DNA of 64,000 bases, from positions 4,496,001 through 4,560,000 of the forward strand of contig NZ_CP014263.1 of the NCBI RefSeq assembly GCF_001988955.1, written 5' to 3'. This document shows, one piece after another, positions 15,785 through 25,689 of the stretch (positions within the stretch are counted from its first letter, which is position 1; every line of letters starts with the position of its first letter). The stretch is from Spirosoma montaniterrae (GTDB taxonomy: Bacteria > Bacteroidota > Bacteroidia > Cytophagales > Spirosomataceae). The position numbers were made by a program, and so were the translations under genes. The notes beneath the pieces were generated by a model. It had not been told where the DNA came from. It was given only the letters and a program-made list of their open reading frames with translations, and made no database searches.

Positions 15785-17158
15785 TTGGTAAATTCTACGT
15801 CTCCTGATTTTTCGGCAAATACTGAAGCTACAGCCTCCCAACTGCCCCGTCGGTTAAATTTATTGCAGGGAACGGCCCTGAACATGATCGACATGGTGGG
15901 TATTGGGCCATTTGTGGTACTGCCCTTCGTTATTAAAACAATGGGTGGTCCACTGTTTTTATGGGCCTGGGTGCTGGGGGCCGTAGTTGCACTAATCGAT
16001 GCATTTGTGTGGGCCGAATTGGGAGCTGCTTTTCCGCAGGCAGGAGGTAGCTATAATTTCCTCAAAATCGCGTATGGCGAACGGCGTTGGGGGCGGCTGC
16101 TGTCATTTCTCTATGTCTGGCAAACGCTCATTCAGGCTCCGCTCGTGGTGGCGTCGGGGGCAATTGGCTTCGCTCAGTACAGTTCATACCTTGTACCGCT
16201 GACCGATTGGCAGCTAAAACTTGTTTCGGGGGCGGTTGTGCTGCTGATAATTGGCCTGTTGTATCGAAAAATTGATTCGATTGGCAAAATCGGCTTAGTG
16301 ATGTGGAGTGCGGTGCTACTAACCCTCGGTCTCATTATCGTAGGTGGTTTGAGCAACATCCGAATTCCCGTTGGGCAAACGCTTTCGGCAATGACCGATC
16401 TGAGCGGGGGTTTGCTGGCCGCTGGGCTGGGGCAGGCGTCGGTCAAAACAATCTACTGTTACTTAGGCTATTACAATGTTTGCCATTTAGGGGGCGAAAT
16501 GAAACGGCCCGAACGAACTATTCCGGCGAGTATGTTTATTTCGATTGCCGGCATAGCCATTCTCTACTTACTGATGAATCTGAGCGTGGTGAGCGTGGTG
16601 CCGTGGCAACAGGCACAACATAGCGAGTTCATTGTCAGCACGTTTGTCGAGACGCTATACGGTCCTGGTGCGGCTCGAATCGCTACCGTTTTAGTGCTGG
16701 TCGTTGCGTTTTCGTCGCTGTTTGCGGTCTTGCTGGGCTACTCGCGGGTGCCGTATGCCGCTGCTGTCGATGGGCAGTTTTTTCGCGTGTTTGCCCGGCT
16801 GCACCCAACCCGGCAGTTTCCGTATGTGTCGCTGCTCTTTTTGGGTGGTCTGGGGTTTGTATTCAGCCTATTGTTTCGGCTGAGCGACGTTATCACGGCC
16901 ATTCTGGCAATGCGGATTATGATTCAGTTTGTAGGGCAGGCTGTGGGCTTGTTGTTGCTCCATCATCGACGCAAACGGTCGGAGTTTCCGTTCCGTATGC
17001 CGCTGTTTCCACTGCCCGTTTTGCTGGCTATCGGCGTTTGGCTATGGATTTTTTATGCTACTGGCTGGCCGTTTATGCGGTCGGGTCTGGTCGTAACCGG
17101 GTTGGGCGTTGTTGCTTTTTTAGTGTCGGCGCGCTTGCAAAAGCAGTGGCCCGGGTAA
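15785..17158 (+). CDS. APC family amino acid permease
   Basis: 457 residues with about twelve membrane segments. The first segment carries NMIDMVGIGPFVVLPF, the unwound TM1 G-x-G region that binds the amino group in APC transporters; GGSYNFLKIAYGERRWGR and GGEMKRPERTIP are further family motifs. It takes up or exchanges amino acids or polyamines across the inner membrane. There is no ATG before TM1: the only start that keeps the membrane core intact is TTG at 15785 (residues MVNSTSPDF...). The stop lies inside the inverted repeat at 17155-17224. It stands alone, convergent with the FAD/Fe-S oxidoreductase. Confidence 0.88.
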   Translation: MVNSTSPDFSANTEATASQLPRRLNLLQGTALNMIDMVGIGPFVVLPFVIKTMGGPLFLWAWVLGAVVALIDAFVWAELGAAFPQAGGSYNFLKIAYGERRWGRLLSFLYVWQTLIQAPLVVASGAIGFAQYSSYLVPLTDWQLKLVSGAVVLLIIGLLYRKIDSIGKIGLVMWSAVLLTLGLIIVGGLSNIRIPVGQTLSAMTDLSGGLLAAGLGQASVKTIYCYLGYYNVCHLGGEMKRPERTIPASMFISIAGIAILYLLMNLSVVSVVPWQQAQHSEFIVSTFVETLYGPGAARIATVLVLVVAFSSLFAVLLGYSRVPYAAAVDGQFFRVFARLHPTRQFPYVSLLFLGGLGFVFSLLFRLSDVITAILAMRIMIQFVGQAVGLLLLHHRRKRSEFPFRMPLFPLPVLLAIGVWLWIFYATGWPFMRSGLVVTGLGVVAFLVSARLQKQWPG

Positions 17159-17224
17159 CGCGGCTGGGAAGCCGCTCGCTCTGCAACAGTGACTAAATAC
17201 AAAGCGGCTTTCCAGCCGCGTTAC
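17155..17224. repeat. Inverted repeat holding the stop codons of both convergent genes
   Basis: Arms of 22 bases (17155-17176 and 17203-17224; GTAACGCGGCTGG...) differ at one base. The first arm contains the TAA of the permease (17156-17158); the mirrored TAA in the other arm (17221-17223) is the stop of the minus-strand FAD/Fe-S gene. It should work as a two-way terminator although it lacks a strong T run. Confidence 0.93.
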
Positions 17225-20187
17225 ACTAACGCATCAAATAAAATCTCTGCCGGGTGTTGAGCGGTTCGACCTGTGCCGTCGTGAATCTGGTGGCGGCAAC
17301 TGGTGCCAGGGGCAGCAATCAACACGTCGGCAGGCTGCTCCCGAACGGTTGGAAACAGCACCAGTTCGCCAATTTTCATTGACACGTCGTAGTGCTCGGC
17401 TTCATAACCAAACGAGCCCGCCATGCCGCAACACCCCGATGGAATCAACTGTACCGTATAATTTTTCGGCAACGATAAGGCTTTCTTGCCCGGCACCAGC
17501 GATGAAACAGCCTTCTGCTGGCAATGCCCGTGTAGCTTGATTACCCGTTTTTCTTCGGTAAACTGCTCCGGTCGGATACGGCCCGCATCAAGTTCACGGG
17601 CAACAAATTCTTCAAAGGTTAGTGTATACTGAGCAATACGTTTGGCATCGTCAACGAGTTCGGCACTAACCAGGTCAGGATATTCGTCGCGAAAGGTCAG
17701 AATAGCCGACGGTTCCAAGCCGACTAAGGGCGTTTCTTCGCTCAGTATGTCTTTCAATGCCAGCACGTTCCGGTCGGCCAGCGTTTTGGCGTACTTCAGC
17801 ATTCCTTTCGATAAGGCCGCCCGACCGCTTTCGCCGTGTTCGGGAATAACTACCGCATAGCCTAATCGCTCAAATAACTGAATGGCTTTCTGCCCAACCA
17901 ATACGTCGTTGTAGTCGGTAAATTCGTCGCAGAATAGAAATAGCGAAGGCGTTTGGTTTTTTTGTCCTGCGGAAACCTTAGCCGTTGATTTTTGTCCCTT
18001 GAACCAACTTTTCACCGTCGTCTTTCCCAGCAGCGGCATCGTCCGGTCGGGGTGGAAACCAACGATGCGGTTGGCGATACGCCGGAGCGCGGGCGTTCCC
18101 AATATGCCATTCCAGGCCCAGGGTACGTAACTCGCCAGCCCCACCAGCCGCGTAAAGTTGGCAATCAGCCGCGACCGCAACGGAACACCGTTAGCATCGT
18201 AATAGTGTTGCAGAAACTCAGCTTTCAGCTTTGCTACGTCAACATTTGACGGACACTCGTTTTTACACCCCTTGCAGGACAAACACAGGTCGTAAACCTC
18301 TTTAATCTCCTCGTGATCGAAACGGTTGTCTTTGGGTGAGTGGGTCAGCATCTCGCGCAGGATGTTGGCCCGCGCCCGCGTAGTGTCTTTTTCGTTGCGG
18401 GTAGCCATATAGCTGGGGCACATCGTTCCGCCCGAAAGCTGCGTTTTCCGGCAATCGCCCGATCCGTTGCATTGCTCGGCGTGTTGCAGCACGGTTTGGT
18501 TTTCGTACCGGAAATACGTTTTGACATCAGGCGTTTGCTGCCCGGCCTCGTAGCGCAGAAACGTATCCATCGGCGGTGTTTCCACAATTTTGCCGGGATT
18601 AAAAATGCCTTCCGGGTCCCATGTGTGCTTAATTTGGCGCATCAGCTCGTAGTTATGCGGCCCCACCATCTGCGGAATAAACTCGCCCCGCAGCCGCCCG
18701 TCGCCGTGTTCGCCCGACAGCGAGCCGTCGTATTTTTTAACGAGCGTAGCAATTTCTTCGGCTATCAACCGGTATTGTCGGTGGCCTTCGGCGGTTTTCA
18801 GGTTAATAATTGGCCGCAGGTGCAACTCGCCTGAACCGGCATGAGCATAGTGTACCGACGTCATGTTGTGTTTCCGCAGAATCTCGTTGAACTCGCGGAT
18901 GTAATCGGGCAGGTCGCGGACATCAACAGCGGTGTCTTCAATCACGGCCACGGCTTTTTCATCGCCGGGAAGATTGCCCAACAGGCCCAGCCCAGCTTTG
19001 CGCAGGGTCCAGATTTTCTTCGTATCGTCGCCAAAGAGCAGCGGGAAGTGGTAGCCCATGCCAACGGCACGCATCTCAGCTTCCATTTGCGCAGCCAACT
19101 GCTCAATTTCAGCGCGGGTATCGCGCGATAGATCGACTACGAGAATAATCGGAAAACGGTCGTCGGGGGTTTTCTGAACGAAAAAGCTGTTTTTGCGCTG
19201 CTCGGCGTTTTCGTTCGCACATTCCAGAATAATATCGTCGATGAGTTCTACGGCATAGGGGCTGTAGTTCAGCGCAATGAGCGTGGCCCGCAACGCTTCG
19301 TCAATCGAGCGGCAGTGCACGCACACCAGACCGTTTTCTTTCGGCGGCAACGGCACCACGTTCAGCTTGATTTCAGTCAAGAAACAAAGCGTACCTTCTG
19401 ACCCGGCAATAAACTTAGCCAAATTGAACGGCTGCCCAGTAGGCGTAAACGGCTCCATTTCAAGTACTTCATCGAGTGCATAGCCCGTGTTGCGCCGTTC
19501 AATGGTTCGTTTCGGGAAGTTGCGCCGGATTTCTTCCTGATTAGCTGGGTTTGCCAGTATCTCATTGGTTTTCAACACAATTTTATCAACCAATGTGGCA
19601 GAGCCATTTCTACGGCTGGCCTCGGCAACTTTTTTAGTGAAATCCCAGCCACTCATGGGGCCAAATTCTGCTTCGGTGCCATCGGCCAGCAACGCTTTCA
19701 CCGACAGCGTATGGTTGCGCGTGTCGCGGTATACTACCGAGTTGGAGCCGCAGGAGTTATTGCCTACCATGCCGCCAATCATGGCCCGATTGGCCGTGCT
19801 GGTTTCCGGCCCGAAATACAGGCCATAGGGTCGTAAAAATTGATTGAGTTCATCGCGCACAACACCCGGCTGCACACGCACCCAGCGTTCGTCGGGGTTG
19901 ATTTCCAGAATCTTCGTGAAGTGCTTCGATACATCGACAACGATGCCACTACCAACCACCTGACCTGCCAGCGACGTACCGGCGGTACGCGGAATAAGCG
20001 ATGTTTTATACTGCCGGGCAAACGAAATCAGCACTTTCAAATCATCGACTGTTTCTGGTATGGCAACGGCTGCGGGCATCTCACGATAAGCCGAGGCATC
20101 GGTAGCATAAAGTGTTCGATGAGTAGAATCGGTGTGTAGTTTTCCTTTCAGTTGGACAGCTAATAAACTCAGATCATTTGTGGTCAT
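17221..20187 (-). CDS. FAD-linked oxidase / Fe-S oxidoreductase fusion (YdiJ/D-2-hydroxyacid dehydrogenase type)
   Basis: 988 residues. An FAD-binding type 4 domain (about 35-240) has IPRTAGTSLAGQVVG and the GNNSCGSNSV loop; the FAD-oxidase C domain follows (to about 530). The second half is an Fe-S unit: a Cys-rich HAEQCNGSGDCRKT, then the 4Fe-4S motif CLSCKGCKNECP, and two CCG-type elements (GHCQQKA, PSGCCGMAGSFGYE) as in glycolate oxidase GlpC-like and heterodisulfide reductase subunits. Fusions of this layout oxidise D-lactate or D-2-hydroxyglutarate and pass electrons to the quinone pool or another carrier. Which 2-hydroxyacid is used cannot be read here. ATG 20185-20187. It is a single-gene unit. 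Confidence 0.9.
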   Translation of the reverse strand: MTTNDLSLLAVQLKGKLHTDSTHRTLYATDASAYREMPAAVAIPETVDDLKVLISFARQYKTSLIPRTAGTSLAGQVVGSGIVVDVSKHFTKILEINPDERWVRVQPGVVRDELNQFLRPYGLYFGPETSTANRAMIGGMVGNNSCGSNSVVYRDTRNHTLSVKALLADGTEAEFGPMSGWDFTKKVAEASRRNGSATLVDKIVLKTNEILANPANQEEIRRNFPKRTIERRNTGYALDEVLEMEPFTPTGQPFNLAKFIAGSEGTLCFLTEIKLNVVPLPPKENGLVCVHCRSIDEALRATLIALNYSPYAVELIDDIILECANENAEQRKNSFFVQKTPDDRFPIILVVDLSRDTRAEIEQLAAQMEAEMRAVGMGYHFPLLFGDDTKKIWTLRKAGLGLLGNLPGDEKAVAVIEDTAVDVRDLPDYIREFNEILRKHNMTSVHYAHAGSGELHLRPIINLKTAEGHRQYRLIAEEIATLVKKYDGSLSGEHGDGRLRGEFIPQMVGPHNYELMRQIKHTWDPEGIFNPGKIVETPPMDTFLRYEAGQQTPDVKTYFRYENQTVLQHAEQCNGSGDCRKTQLSGGTMCPSYMATRNEKDTTRARANILREMLTHSPKDNRFDHEEIKEVYDLCLSCKGCKNECPSNVDVAKLKAEFLQHYYDANGVPLRSRLIANFTRLVGLASYVPWAWNGILGTPALRRIANRIVGFHPDRTMPLLGKTTVKSWFKGQKSTAKVSAGQKNQTPSLFLFCDEFTDYNDVLVGQKAIQLFERLGYAVVIPEHGESGRAALSKGMLKYAKTLADRNVLALKDILSEETPLVGLEPSAILTFRDEYPDLVSAELVDDAKRIAQYTLTFEEFVARELDAGRIRPEQFTEEKRVIKLHGHCQQKAVSSLVPGKKALSLPKNYTVQLIPSGCCGMAGSFGYEAEHYDVSMKIGELVLFPTVREQPADVLIAAPGTSCRHQIHDGTGRTAQHPAEILFDALV

Positions 20188-20644
20188 GGGACTGAATGGC
20201 CGTGTGGTCGTGTGTCGGCACTAAAAATTTTAAGCAAAATTAACTGTATTTACCACATATTTTTAGTTCTGCCAGCGGTCTGCAAACCAGCGGTAGTTAT
20301 TAATAAAGTTATAAAAAATTGTCAATTACAGAGACAAATCCGTTGATAGCCAGTATGGTTACATAACTTACTTTTTAGAATAGTACAATATAGGCGAGAG
20401 TTACTTACACTATTGATGATACAATTTTGACTTTGAATAAACCGATTTTAACCCGTCGGCATTTGTATTTTAAGCATTAGCCTGTTTTTTTTGCTAACTG
20501 GTTCAGGTTTATGTTCTATTATTTCTCTTCTATCTGCTACAATCAAATGCAGAATTTATTAGTCAAATCAGGTAACTACTTAATAGATGCGTAAGCCTGA
20601 ATCAGCGAGTTCACTCAAAAATTTTCAACTTTTATTGTAAACCT
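20188..20644. other. Divergent AT-rich intergenic region upstream of susC
   Basis: 457 bases, clearly more AT-rich than the flanking genes, with no credible reading frame. The left end holds the promoter box of the FAD/Fe-S gene. The susC promoter must lie here too, but I could not pick one with confidence: several TTTG and TATT strings lie in the last 200 bases. No strong palindrome was seen. Confidence 0.5.
20235..20242 (-). promoter_or_regulatory. Candidate promoter -7 box for the FAD/Fe-S oxidoreductase
   Basis: Minus strand TAATTTTG, an exact TAnnTTTG box, about 48 bases upstream of the ATG. The -33 element is not clear. Confidence 0.5.
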
Positions 20645-23600
20645 ATGATGGACAAATCCTACTCACAAAACCGTACTGTCGGTTGCGTAGGTCAGGTTGA
20701 GGCAACTCAACTTCAGTCATCCAGCCGGAAGACTTTATTTAGCTTCCTGACCATGCTGGTGATGGTGCTGCTTCTGGGAAGCCAGAACGCCTGGGCGCAG
20801 GGACGCACCGTGACGGGTACGGTTACTGACCCAACCGGATCAGGGTTGCCGGGTGTAAGTGTGCAGATCAAAGGCACACAGCGCGGTACGAACACGGATG
20901 CCGATGGCAAGTATAGCCTTGCCAACGTGCCTGATAATGCAACGCTGGTGCTGAGCTTCATTGGTTACACTACGCAGGAAGTAGCTGTAGGCAACCGTTC
21001 GACACTTGATGTGAAGCTGGCCGATGACACAAAAGCACTCGAAGAGGTTGTTGTTGTGGGCTATGGTACGTCGAAAAAGAAAGACCTGACGGGTTCGGTA
21101 GCGCAGGTAAGTTCGAAAGACTTTAACCCCGGTATCAACCCAAACCCCCTGCAAGCCATTCAGGGTAAGGTAGCTGGTCTGGTTATCACAACCCCTTCGG
21201 GTGATCCTAACTCGCAGCCAACCGTTCGTCTGCGTGGATATACTTCGCTGGGTGGTGGTTCGGAGCCGCTGTATGTGGTTGATGGTATGATCGGCGTACC
21301 CATCAGCCAGGTAAACCCGAATGACATCGAAACGATGGACGTACTGAAAGATGCGTCGGCGGCTGCTATCTACGGTTCGCGTGCTGCCAATGGCGTTATC
21401 ATCGTAACGACCAAGCGCGGTAAAGCGGGACAAACGCAGGTGTCGTTTAACAATTACGTAGGTATCGAAACCATCGCACGTCGGCTCGATCTGCTCGATG
21501 GCCCCGGCTACGTGGCGGCTGTAACGCAAATTCAGGGGGCTGCGGCTCTAAACGATGGTCTGCGCTTCCCCAAAGATGCCAACGGTAACTACTACAACAC
21601 CAACTGGATCGATCAGATTACGCGCACGGCTGTTACCAACAATCATAACCTTGCCGTATCGGGTGGTTCGCAGAACTTCAGCTACCGGGGTTCGCTTGAC
21701 TATATCAAGCAGGATGGTATTGTGAAAAATACGGGCTTCAACCGGATTATCGGTCGGATGAACCTCGATCAGAAAGCACTCGACAATCGCCTGAATGTGC
21801 AGTACAACCTGCAATTCACGCAAACCAACCAGAAGTTTGCTGATAACAACATTGTACGCCGGGCGGCTCAGTTTCTGCCGACCCTGCCCGTAAGCTACCC
21901 GACGAGTTCGACCCAGAACATTGGCGGTTATGCTGAGGTGCCTGGTGCGTTTGATTTGTTCAACCCGGTTGCGGGTCTGGAGAAGGCAATTAACAACGGT
22001 GTTCGCAACACAGCTATTGTGGGGGCTAACCTGCGTTATGACATTCTCGATGGGCTGGCTTTCGGCGTAAACGCGCAGTTGCAGAACGACCAAACAAACA
22101 ACAACTACGCAACTGACCCAAGCGTAAAGTTCTATCAGGGGAACAACGGTCGGGCTGAGCGTCGTCAGTACAACTCGCTGAACCGATTGGTTGAGACGAC
22201 GTTGAATTACAACCGCACGTTTGGTGGTAACAGTAACTACTCGTTGTTAGGCGGTTACTCTTTCCAGCAATTAGACAACGACGGCTTTTCAGCGGCTAAC
22301 AACCAGTTTGTAACGACCGTTACAGGCTTCGACAACCTCGGTTTGGGTGCTGGTACACTGCTGAATCCCAGCAACACTTATGCAAACTCGTACCGAAATC
22401 AGTCGCGTCTGATCTCGTTCTTTGGCCGGGCCACGGTTAACCTGACCGATAAGTACAACGTAACGGCAACGATTCGGCGGGACGGTAGCTCGAAGTTTGG
22501 TGCTAACAACAAGTGGGGTATCTTCCCATCGGTAGCGGCAGGCTGGAACATCTCGAACGAACCGTTCTTCCCCAAATCAACCGTTATCAACTTCCTGAAA
22601 CTGCGGGCAGGCTGGGGCCAAACGGGTAACTCAGAAGGTATCAACGCCTACAATTCGATTCAGTTGTACGGTCAGAGAGGCACTTACTTCGACGGCACCA
22701 TTGGCGACTTTCTGCCGGGTTATGGTATCACGCAGAACGCTAACCCCAACCTGAAGTGGGAGGTTGTTGGTCAAACCAACGTGGGGCTGGACTTCCAGAT
22801 GTTTAACAGCCGCTTCTCGGGTTCTATTGAATACTACAGCAAGCTCACCAGCGATATGTTGTATAACATCAACGTACCAGCCGATGGCGTAAACTATTTT
22901 GCTAACAGCATTCTGGCAAACATTGGTAGTATGCGTAACAATGGTGTTGAACTGTCGTTTGGTGGTGATATCGTCAAGAAAGGTGATTTCATCTGGAACG
23001 CCCGCATTGTAGGTTCGTACAACAAAAACACCATTGTATCGCTGTCTAACGATCAGTTCAACATCGGTCAGGTACGTTTCAACCCCTTCGGTGGTCGCGG
23101 TCTGTCAGACGTATTTGCTTCATTCCTGGTTGTAGGCCGTCCGTTGGGTGAGTTCAACAACGTACCAACGTTCACGGGGCAGTATAGTGCAGACGGAGCA
23201 CCCTTGCTGCGGCCTGCAACGGGCGACACGCCGGTAACGAGCGTTGCCCAGGCTGATGCAGCCGCTGCCATTGCTGCGGGCAACCCTATCAATCAGGGCA
23301 ATCCACAACCGTTCCTGAATGCGTCGTTCATTAACTCGTTCCGGTATAAGAACTTCGACATGAATTTCATGCTGCGCGGTGTGTTCGGCAACACCATTCT
23401 GAACAATACCCGCTCGAACTACATGATTCCGGGTTCGCTTCTGGAAACCAACATGCTACGCGATGTTACGACGCTGCCTGCCAACTACGGGACCAACGTA
23501 CTCTCGACCAACTGGCTCGAAAGCGGCACGTTTGTTCGGCTGAACAACTGGCAGATTGGCTACACGCTTCCTGTTAAGCCAAATAAATATTTCTCAGGAG

Positions 23601-23857
23601 CGCGGGCCTACATAGGTGGCAACAACCTGTTTATTCTGACAGCCTATAAAGGCATTGATCCTGAATTGCAGGCTGCCGGTAGCTTAGAAGTGAACAACGA
23701 CCAGAATGGTCAGGTGTTGGCACCAGCAACAGGTAGCGTCCCAACGGGTAACCGCCCAGTTCGTCAGACTCCATCGCCGGTTGGTCTTGATGACGCTGGT
23801 GCCGGTTTCTATCCCCGTACCCGGTCGTTCCAGTTGGGTCTGAATCTGACATTCTAA
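20645..23857 (+). CDS. SusC/RagA family TonB-linked outer membrane protein
   Basis: 1070 residues. A long N-terminal extension and signal peptide end near NAWAQG (about residue 51). The carboxypeptidase-like domain starts RTVTGTVTDPTGSGLPGVSV, then the SusC-type link EEVVVVGYGTSKKKDLTGSV, the plug with YVVDGM and DASAAAIYGSRAANGVI, and a barrel of about 800 residues ending ...RTRSFQLGLNLTF with the usual terminal aromatic. SusC proteins form the outer-membrane pore under a SusD lid and import oligomers with TonB. The next gene is its SusD partner. No glycoside hydrolase follows directly, so the ligand may not be a glycan. Confidence 0.95.
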   Translation: MMDKSYSQNRTVGCVGQVEATQLQSSSRKTLFSFLTMLVMVLLLGSQNAWAQGRTVTGTVTDPTGSGLPGVSVQIKGTQRGTNTDADGKYSLANVPDNATLVLSFIGYTTQEVAVGNRSTLDVKLADDTKALEEVVVVGYGTSKKKDLTGSVAQVSSKDFNPGINPNPLQAIQGKVAGLVITTPSGDPNSQPTVRLRGYTSLGGGSEPLYVVDGMIGVPISQVNPNDIETMDVLKDASAAAIYGSRAANGVIIVTTKRGKAGQTQVSFNNYVGIETIARRLDLLDGPGYVAAVTQIQGAAALNDGLRFPKDANGNYYNTNWIDQITRTAVTNNHNLAVSGGSQNFSYRGSLDYIKQDGIVKNTGFNRIIGRMNLDQKALDNRLNVQYNLQFTQTNQKFADNNIVRRAAQFLPTLPVSYPTSSTQNIGGYAEVPGAFDLFNPVAGLEKAINNGVRNTAIVGANLRYDILDGLAFGVNAQLQNDQTNNNYATDPSVKFYQGNNGRAERRQYNSLNRLVETTLNYNRTFGGNSNYSLLGGYSFQQLDNDGFSAANNQFVTTVTGFDNLGLGAGTLLNPSNTYANSYRNQSRLISFFGRATVNLTDKYNVTATIRRDGSSKFGANNKWGIFPSVAAGWNISNEPFFPKSTVINFLKLRAGWGQTGNSEGINAYNSIQLYGQRGTYFDGTIGDFLPGYGITQNANPNLKWEVVGQTNVGLDFQMFNSRFSGSIEYYSKLTSDMLYNINVPADGVNYFANSILANIGSMRNNGVELSFGGDIVKKGDFIWNARIVGSYNKNTIVSLSNDQFNIGQVRFNPFGGRGLSDVFASFLVVGRPLGEFNNVPTFTGQYSADGAPLLRPATGDTPVTSVAQADAAAAIAAGNPINQGNPQPFLNASFINSFRYKNFDMNFMLRGVFGNTILNNTRSNYMIPGSLLETNMLRDVTTLPANYGTNVLSTNWLESGTFVRLNNWQIGYTLPVKPNKYFSGARAYIGGNNLFILTAYKGIDPELQAAGSLEVNNDQNGQVLAPATGSVPTGNRPVRQTPSPVGLDDAGAGFYPRTRSFQLGLNLTF

Positions 23858-23865
23858 GTGAGTTG

Positions 23866-23912
23866 TTTTCACAAACTGGGTATAACCCAAAAAAATATTC
23901 AGTTTGTGAAAA
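23866..23912 (+). promoter_or_regulatory. Hairpin between susC and susD
   Basis: TTTTCACAAACTG (23866-23878) and CAGTTTGTGAAAA (23900-23912) form a perfect 13-bp stem, with a smaller GGGT-ATA-ACCC hairpin at the loop start (23878-23888). It begins nine bases after the susC stop. It is a candidate attenuator or RNA-end stabiliser that sets the susC:susD ratio; the missing T run argues against a full terminator. Confidence 0.7.
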
Positions 23913-23988
23913 CCGTTTTTGTAAACACGTCGTTAGTATCGCATTCAGCAGTCCTAACACTGTAACTCATTAATTTTCAAAAACTTCT

Positions 23989-25470
23989 ATGAAACGAGTA
24001 AACATAAAAGTACTACTGGGTTGCACGGCTCTCATGCTGGCAGGTCAGTCCTGTACCGACCTTACGGAAAAGACGTTCGACGTTATTCCAACATCGAGTA
24101 ACTTCGGTTCGACACCCGGACAGCAGGCCGCTCTGATTGGCCCGCTGTATGGTAGCTTAGGCGATTACTTCGGTAATATGAACGAACTAAACGCCACTAC
24201 CGACGAGCAGATGGTGCCAACGCGGGGTGGCGACTGGAAGGATGGCGATAACTGGAAGCGTCTGTACATGCACGAGTGGGACCCTGTTACCGATAACGGT
24301 CAGTTCAACGGACGCTGGACCTGGTGCTACAACGCTATCACCTCGATCAATCAGCAGATAGGGACATTAACAGATCCATCTCTGATTGCCGAGTTGAAAG
24401 TGCTTCGGGCTTTCTTCCACTATCAGGCAATGGATTTGTTCGGTAACGTGATCATTGCTGATAAAGTGGGAGGTGGGCCTTCTACTCAATCGACTCGGGC
24501 ACAAGTATTCGCATTTGTTGAGAAGGAAATTCTTGACAACTATGCAGCTCTGAAGCCAGACGTAGGTGGTGCTTTTTACGGTCGTATGAATAAGCCGGTA
24601 GCTGACATGATTCTGGCTAAGCTGTACCTGAATGCACAAGTGTATACCGGTACCGCTCGCTGGGCCGATGCTATTACACGTTGCAATAACATCATTAGCT
24701 CGGGTAAATTCTCGCTGGCTGGCGACTTCTTCGCCAACTTCGTGACGCAGAACCAAAATTCGCCTGAAATCATTCTGGCAACGCCGTTCAGCAGCACCAA
24801 GCGTGGTGGTATGAACATTCAGATGCGGACATTGCACTACAACAGTCAGTTGACCTACAACCTCGGTGCACAACCCTGGAATGGCTATTGTACTGTGACG
24901 GAATTCTACAACTCGTTTGCCGATCAGGACGTTCGGAAGCGGATGTGGATTGTTGGGCAGCAGTTCCGGGCCAATGGAACGCCCCTCAGTGATGACAACG
25001 TACCAATGGTGTTCACGCCCGAGATTCCTGCGTTCGCGATGCCTGCCGGTCCGGCTGGCCGTTTGGCTGGTGCGCGTAGCCAGAAGTACCAGATTCAGCG
25101 TAACAACCCCTTCAACGATCAGGACAACGATTTCGTGGTCTACCGTTTGGGCGATGTGTACCTGATGCGGGCTGAGGCTAACCTGCGTTTGGGCAATGCG
25201 GCTGCCGCGCTGACCGATGCCAACGTTATTCGGGCACGGGCTGGCTTGCCAGCTTATACGGCTGCTCAACTGACGCTTGATGAATTGCTGGCTGAACGCG
25301 GTCGCGAACTGGCGTGGGAATACCACCGTCGTCAGGATCTGATCCGTTTCGGTCAGTACACGAAAGCATGGCGTTTTAAAGCGGCTTCGGGCGCATTCCG
25401 CAACCTGTTCCCGATTCCGAACGATCAGCTTGTTCTGAATCCGAGCTTGAAGCAAAATCCTGGTTATTAA
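23989..25470 (+). CDS. RagB/SusD family nutrient-binding outer membrane lipoprotein
   Basis: 493 residues. The signal peptide ends in a lipobox, AGQSC (Cys22). SusD features follow: the N-terminal 'FDVIPTSSNFG' region, TPR-like helices in 85-250 (LRAFFHYQAMDLFGNV), and the C-terminal VYRLGDVYLMRAEANLRLG, IRARAGLPAY and ELLAERGRELAWEYHRRQDLIRFG signatures. It sits on the cell surface as the lid of the SusC pore and binds the ligand. It is 131 bases after susC with the hairpin between. The chain ends NPSLKQNPGY, as is usual for the family. Confidence 0.95.
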   Translation: MKRVNIKVLLGCTALMLAGQSCTDLTEKTFDVIPTSSNFGSTPGQQAALIGPLYGSLGDYFGNMNELNATTDEQMVPTRGGDWKDGDNWKRLYMHEWDPVTDNGQFNGRWTWCYNAITSINQQIGTLTDPSLIAELKVLRAFFHYQAMDLFGNVIIADKVGGGPSTQSTRAQVFAFVEKEILDNYAALKPDVGGAFYGRMNKPVADMILAKLYLNAQVYTGTARWADAITRCNNIISSGKFSLAGDFFANFVTQNQNSPEIILATPFSSTKRGGMNIQMRTLHYNSQLTYNLGAQPWNGYCTVTEFYNSFADQDVRKRMWIVGQQFRANGTPLSDDNVPMVFTPEIPAFAMPAGPAGRLAGARSQKYQIQRNNPFNDQDNDFVVYRLGDVYLMRAEANLRLGNAAAALTDANVIRARAGLPAYTAAQLTLDELLAERGRELAWEYHRRQDLIRFGQYTKAWRFKAASGAFRNLFPIPNDQLVLNPSLKQNPGY

Positions 25471-25485
25471 GTTAATTTTATTCTA

Positions 25486-25524
25486 TGAAAAAAGCAGCCT
25501 CTTACGGGGGGCTGCTTTTTTGTT
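25486..25524 (+). terminator. Rho-independent terminator after susD
   Basis: Stem AAAAAAGCAGCC (488-499) with GGCTGCTTTTTT (510-521), short loop and T run. It ends the susCD transcript; the lipoprotein genes that follow have their own promoter boxes. Confidence 0.92.
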
Positions 25525-25598
25525 TTGACTGACCAAGACTTATCTCCATAAATCCCAATTATCTCAAAGAAAATGGCTAATTCTCAGCCGGTTTTCGT

Positions 25599-25606
25599 TA
25601 TCTTTG
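25599..25606 (+). promoter_or_regulatory. Candidate promoter -7 box for the CRTAC1-type lipoprotein operon
   Basis: TATCTTTG, exact TAnnTTTG, 84 bases before the ATG and after the susD terminator. A second exact box, TAACTTTG, lies at 25662-25669 only 21 bases before the ATG. Neither has a clear TTTG at -33, so which is used is open. Confidence 0.5.
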
Positions 25607-25689
25607 CGGTCCCTTTTCTGCGTGCTTTCCTGAACCGCTTCCTGCTCCTTCCGTAACGGTATAACTTTGTTATTCACGCACTTGTAGAA

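Noticed and set aside
24367..25455. Long antisense open frame (about 360 codons) across susD
   Set aside because: It mirrors the strongly supported SusD gene and its translation has no family motifs; high-GC third positions make such shadows common.
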